A stretch of 64,000 nt of DNA from Caulochytrium protostelioides (lineage: Eukaryota > Chytridiomycota > Caulochytriomycetes > Caulochytriales > Caulochytriaceae), in the NCBI GenBank assembly GCA_003615045.1, contig ML014114.1, forward strand, positions 208,264-272,263, written 5' to 3'. The translations under genes were made by a program, and so were the position numbers. Below the pieces are notes generated by a model. It was not told where the DNA came from. It saw only the letters and a list, made by a program, of their open reading frames with translations, and made no database searches. Below are positions 62,052 to 64,000 of the stretch, in pieces; the stretch's first letter is position 1; every line of letters starts with the position of its first letter.

Positions 62052-62992
62052 GGCGTCGGCGTCGGCGTCGCCCGATGGGAACGGGGGCCTCGCCGCAGAT
62101 CAAAAGCCAACCGCCGTCGTCGCAGTCGTCGTCGCAATCGCCGTGGTCCTGGTCCTGGTCCTGGTCTTCGTGGTCGCTGTCGTCGTCGTTGTTGTCGTTG
62201 TCGCCGTCATCGATGCGTCAGCCGTAGTGACGTATCGTGATTCGGAAAGATCATTCGGAAAAAGAGCAGCGCGGCGCGACGCGACGTCTTGGGTACTTCT
62301 CATCCGCGAGAGGTCTCTACGACTTTACGACAGCCGCGCGCGGTCCCTGCGGTCGATACTCGCCGGCGACGGTCATCCCGCGCGTGGATCCGGAGATCAC
62401 GGCGATCGCCGCCCCCGCTGCAGCGTGCACGCCGCCGCCGGCCCCCGACGCCGCCGGCCCCCGCCCCGACGCGTGGCTGGCTGAGCCATTCTTCAGGCCG
62501 ACAGCCCGGGGGGCGGAGGGCGGAGCCAGCACCTGGATGTAATACCGTCCTGAGACCGTCGACGGCGCCGATCCTCGGGTTCTCTTCCGAAACCATCTTG
62601 GCGTCTTGCGCCGTCCTGGTGGCGGCATATCACTAGTGGGGACGAAGTCGGCGCTCACGGCCTGAAAAGATCGCAGTGCATCAATCGTATCATGGGAGTG
62701 GGATGCAAGCTGTCATAGGACGCATCACGATGGGGATGAGAATGAAAGAATGGTCTCATTTGATTTGATTTTATAATTGAGAGGGAGACGGAAGAGAGAC
62801 AGAGTGACAAATATAAACAGAGATGGAAAAACATATAGAAACAGAGAAAGAGATAGGTCGTTAGACGCGGGTTGTCGTGTGTTTTTGTGTTGCATCACAG
62901 GATGTGATGCAACATACCGCGCGGAGAGCGAAGACCAAGCCACGCGGTCCTCTGGGCCGTGGTCGCCCGTGGTCGTAGCATCTTTATGCTTA
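62052..62992. other. Intergenic region upstream of RasGEF
   Basis: 941 bases. The left part has TGGTCC/GTCGTC-type simple repeats (about 62110-62215) and is the RasGEF promoter/leader; the right part is AT-richer and purine-rich on the plus strand (62775-62860), with a perfect 12-bp hairpin at 62888-62914. A 92-codon minus-strand frame here is Ser/Leu/Phe-rich and not convincing as a gene. Confidence 0.55.
62888..62914 (-). terminator. Perfect 12-bp hairpin downstream of partial gene
   Basis: TGTTGCATCACA, a three-base loop (GGA), then the exact complement. It lies about 80 bases beyond the stop of the minus-strand gene at 62993, so it would sit in its 3' untranslated region. A role in 3'-end formation is only a guess. 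Confidence 0.5.
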
Positions 62993-64000
62993 TCACGAGC
63001 CATATTTCTTGCACGCCTGCTCCGAATAAATCGTGAAATCGGGCGTCCTCAGCAGCTCTTCGTTGACCTTGTTCCAGGCATCATAGTCAAACCAATGCAT
63101 CGCGACGAGCGTGTCCGTGTAGCTCGTGACGGACACCGCTTGCTTCGGAATGTGGAACGATTTCTCCTCCGCATAGCAGATCTTGAGGAACTTTTCGCCA
63201 GGAGGTAACAAAGCGTAAGCGTCCTTGCGAAGCGGACTAATAATGCTCTGCACCCTAACATGCTTCGACGGCTTTTCGCCGTCTGCACATGACGCCTCCT
63301 TCTTGACCTTCACCTCATGCTCCGCGCATGGCATGTTCTGCAGCGTCACCTTTGCACTCGAAGGGTAGTTTTTACCCTTCGGGTTCGGTACGTTGATGGT
63401 CAGGACAAGGGGAAAGAGTTTGTCCACGGCCGGGAGGGGCAGACCGTACACGTCGTATTTCGTCTGGATCCGCTTCATTGTTTCGAAAACAGCAGGCCAC
63501 AGGCACCCGAGGTTGTTTTTGCTCCACACGTGGGCACGACTGATATTGTCGCCGGCGTTGGCCGCGGGCTTGGGATCGACCGCATACCAGTAGTTGAAAT
63601 AGACCATCACGAGCTCGCGGAGCGCAGCCCGGTGGCTCTTCAGCCCGTCGGGCGTCGGCAAGCACTTGTTGCCGAACTCGCTGGTCGTGCTGATGATCTT
63701 CTTGAAGTCACCCAAGTAGTCATCATAGATCCCGAGACTGTTGAGCCAGGTGTTCGCCATCGCGTTGGAGAACTGCCCGGCATCGCCGGCGTTCCATTGA
63801 ACGAAGTAATCGTCTTTGGCGTCCTGCTTGTCTGTGAAGACGACGGTTTTGATCTTTTGGCGCATCGGCGTGGGCATGCGGTTCAGCTTTTCAAAGAACG
63901 CCGCTCCCTTGTCCGCCTTCCAGTCAACGTCCAACTTGTTGGTGGTGCACACGCAGAGTGTCAGGTCTCCAACCCGCGCAGGCCACTCCTTGCCATCGGT
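62993..64000 (-). CDS. Partial, cysteine-containing protein of unknown function
   Basis: The frame is open from the right edge of the window (reading TDGKEWPARVGDLTLCVCTT) to a TGA at 62993, 335 codons, so the 5' end is missing. The GTG at 63952 is not a likely start. About nine spaced cysteines (including CVC, GNKCLP, NLGCLW, NMPCAEHE, EASCADG, LKICYA, EQACKKYG) and many aromatic residues suggest a secreted, disulfide-bonded protein. Its codons are less GC-rich than those of RasGEF next door, more like the island at 30.5-34.9 kb. I recognise no domain. Confidence 0.7.
   Translation of the reverse strand, partial: TDGKEWPARVGDLTLCVCTTNKLDVDWKADKGAAFFEKLNRMPTPMRQKIKTVVFTDKQDAKDDYFVQWNAGDAGQFSNAMANTWLNSLGIYDDYLGDFKKIISTTSEFGNKCLPTPDGLKSHRAALRELVMVYFNYWYAVDPKPAANAGDNISRAHVWSKNNLGCLWPAVFETMKRIQTKYDVYGLPLPAVDKLFPLVLTINVPNPKGKNYPSSAKVTLQNMPCAEHEVKVKKEASCADGEKPSKHVRVQSIISPLRKDAYALLPPGEKFLKICYAEEKSFHIPKQAVSVTSYTDTLVAMHWFDYDAWNKVNEELLRTPDFTIYSEQACKKYGS

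Overview
This is a 64 kb piece of a GC-rich eukaryotic nuclear genome. Proteins are encoded mostly by long, intronless reading frames on both strands, without operons, and are padded with Ala/Pro/Asp/Ser/Gln low-complexity tracts. The gene set (CDC10-type septin, TAF12, cytochrome-b5-fused Scs7 hydroxylase, Bud4/anillin-type PH protein) points to a fungus. The centriole/basal-body protein CEP135/Bld10 at 40.7-46.0 kb suggests a flagellated (zoosporic, chytrid-like) fungus. I cannot name the species from the sequence.

Layout. 1-3668: NEMF/Rqc2 (start codon 3 to 5 bases outside the window). 4495-11844: a 2449-aa unrecognised helical protein. 11995-12351 (-): parvulin PIN4. 12901-13418: small spliced gene. 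14753-18280: diacylglycerol kinase. 20652-22055: septin CDC10. 22738-23286 (-): SDHAF2/Sdh5. 24049-25077 (-): ATG3. 25698-29531 (-): very large TAF12. About 30.5-34.9 kb: a lower-GC island with a broken secreted-protein gene, palindromes and little else. 34919-39779: ankyrin plus PH protein of the Bud4/anillin type. 40686-45950: CEP135/Bld10. 47802-49106: fatty acid 2-hydroxylase. 51223-55209: membrane-anchored plant-type GH35 beta-galactosidase homologue that seems to lack both catalytic glutamates. 55309-57297 (-): SUMO E1 subunit UBA2. 57981-62051 (-): RasGEF. 62993-64000 (-): partial cysteine-containing protein of unknown function.

The genes are mainly housekeeping: ribosome-associated quality control, SUMO activation, autophagy conjugation, TFIID, lipid signalling, Ras signalling, complex II assembly, septin/cytokinesis cytoskeleton and basal body. 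They do not form one pathway. The septin and the anillin/Bud4-like protein are likely to act in the same structure, but they lie about 13 kb apart and that link is inference.

The most notable items are the plant-type GH35 pseudoenzyme, the interrupted gene in the low-GC island, the ankyrin/anillin-PH architecture, the oversized TAF12 and the 2449-aa orphan. Very high third-position GC makes long open frames appear on the antisense strand of nearly every gene, and I treated those as artefacts. No rRNA, convincing tRNA, CRISPR array or intact transposon was seen.
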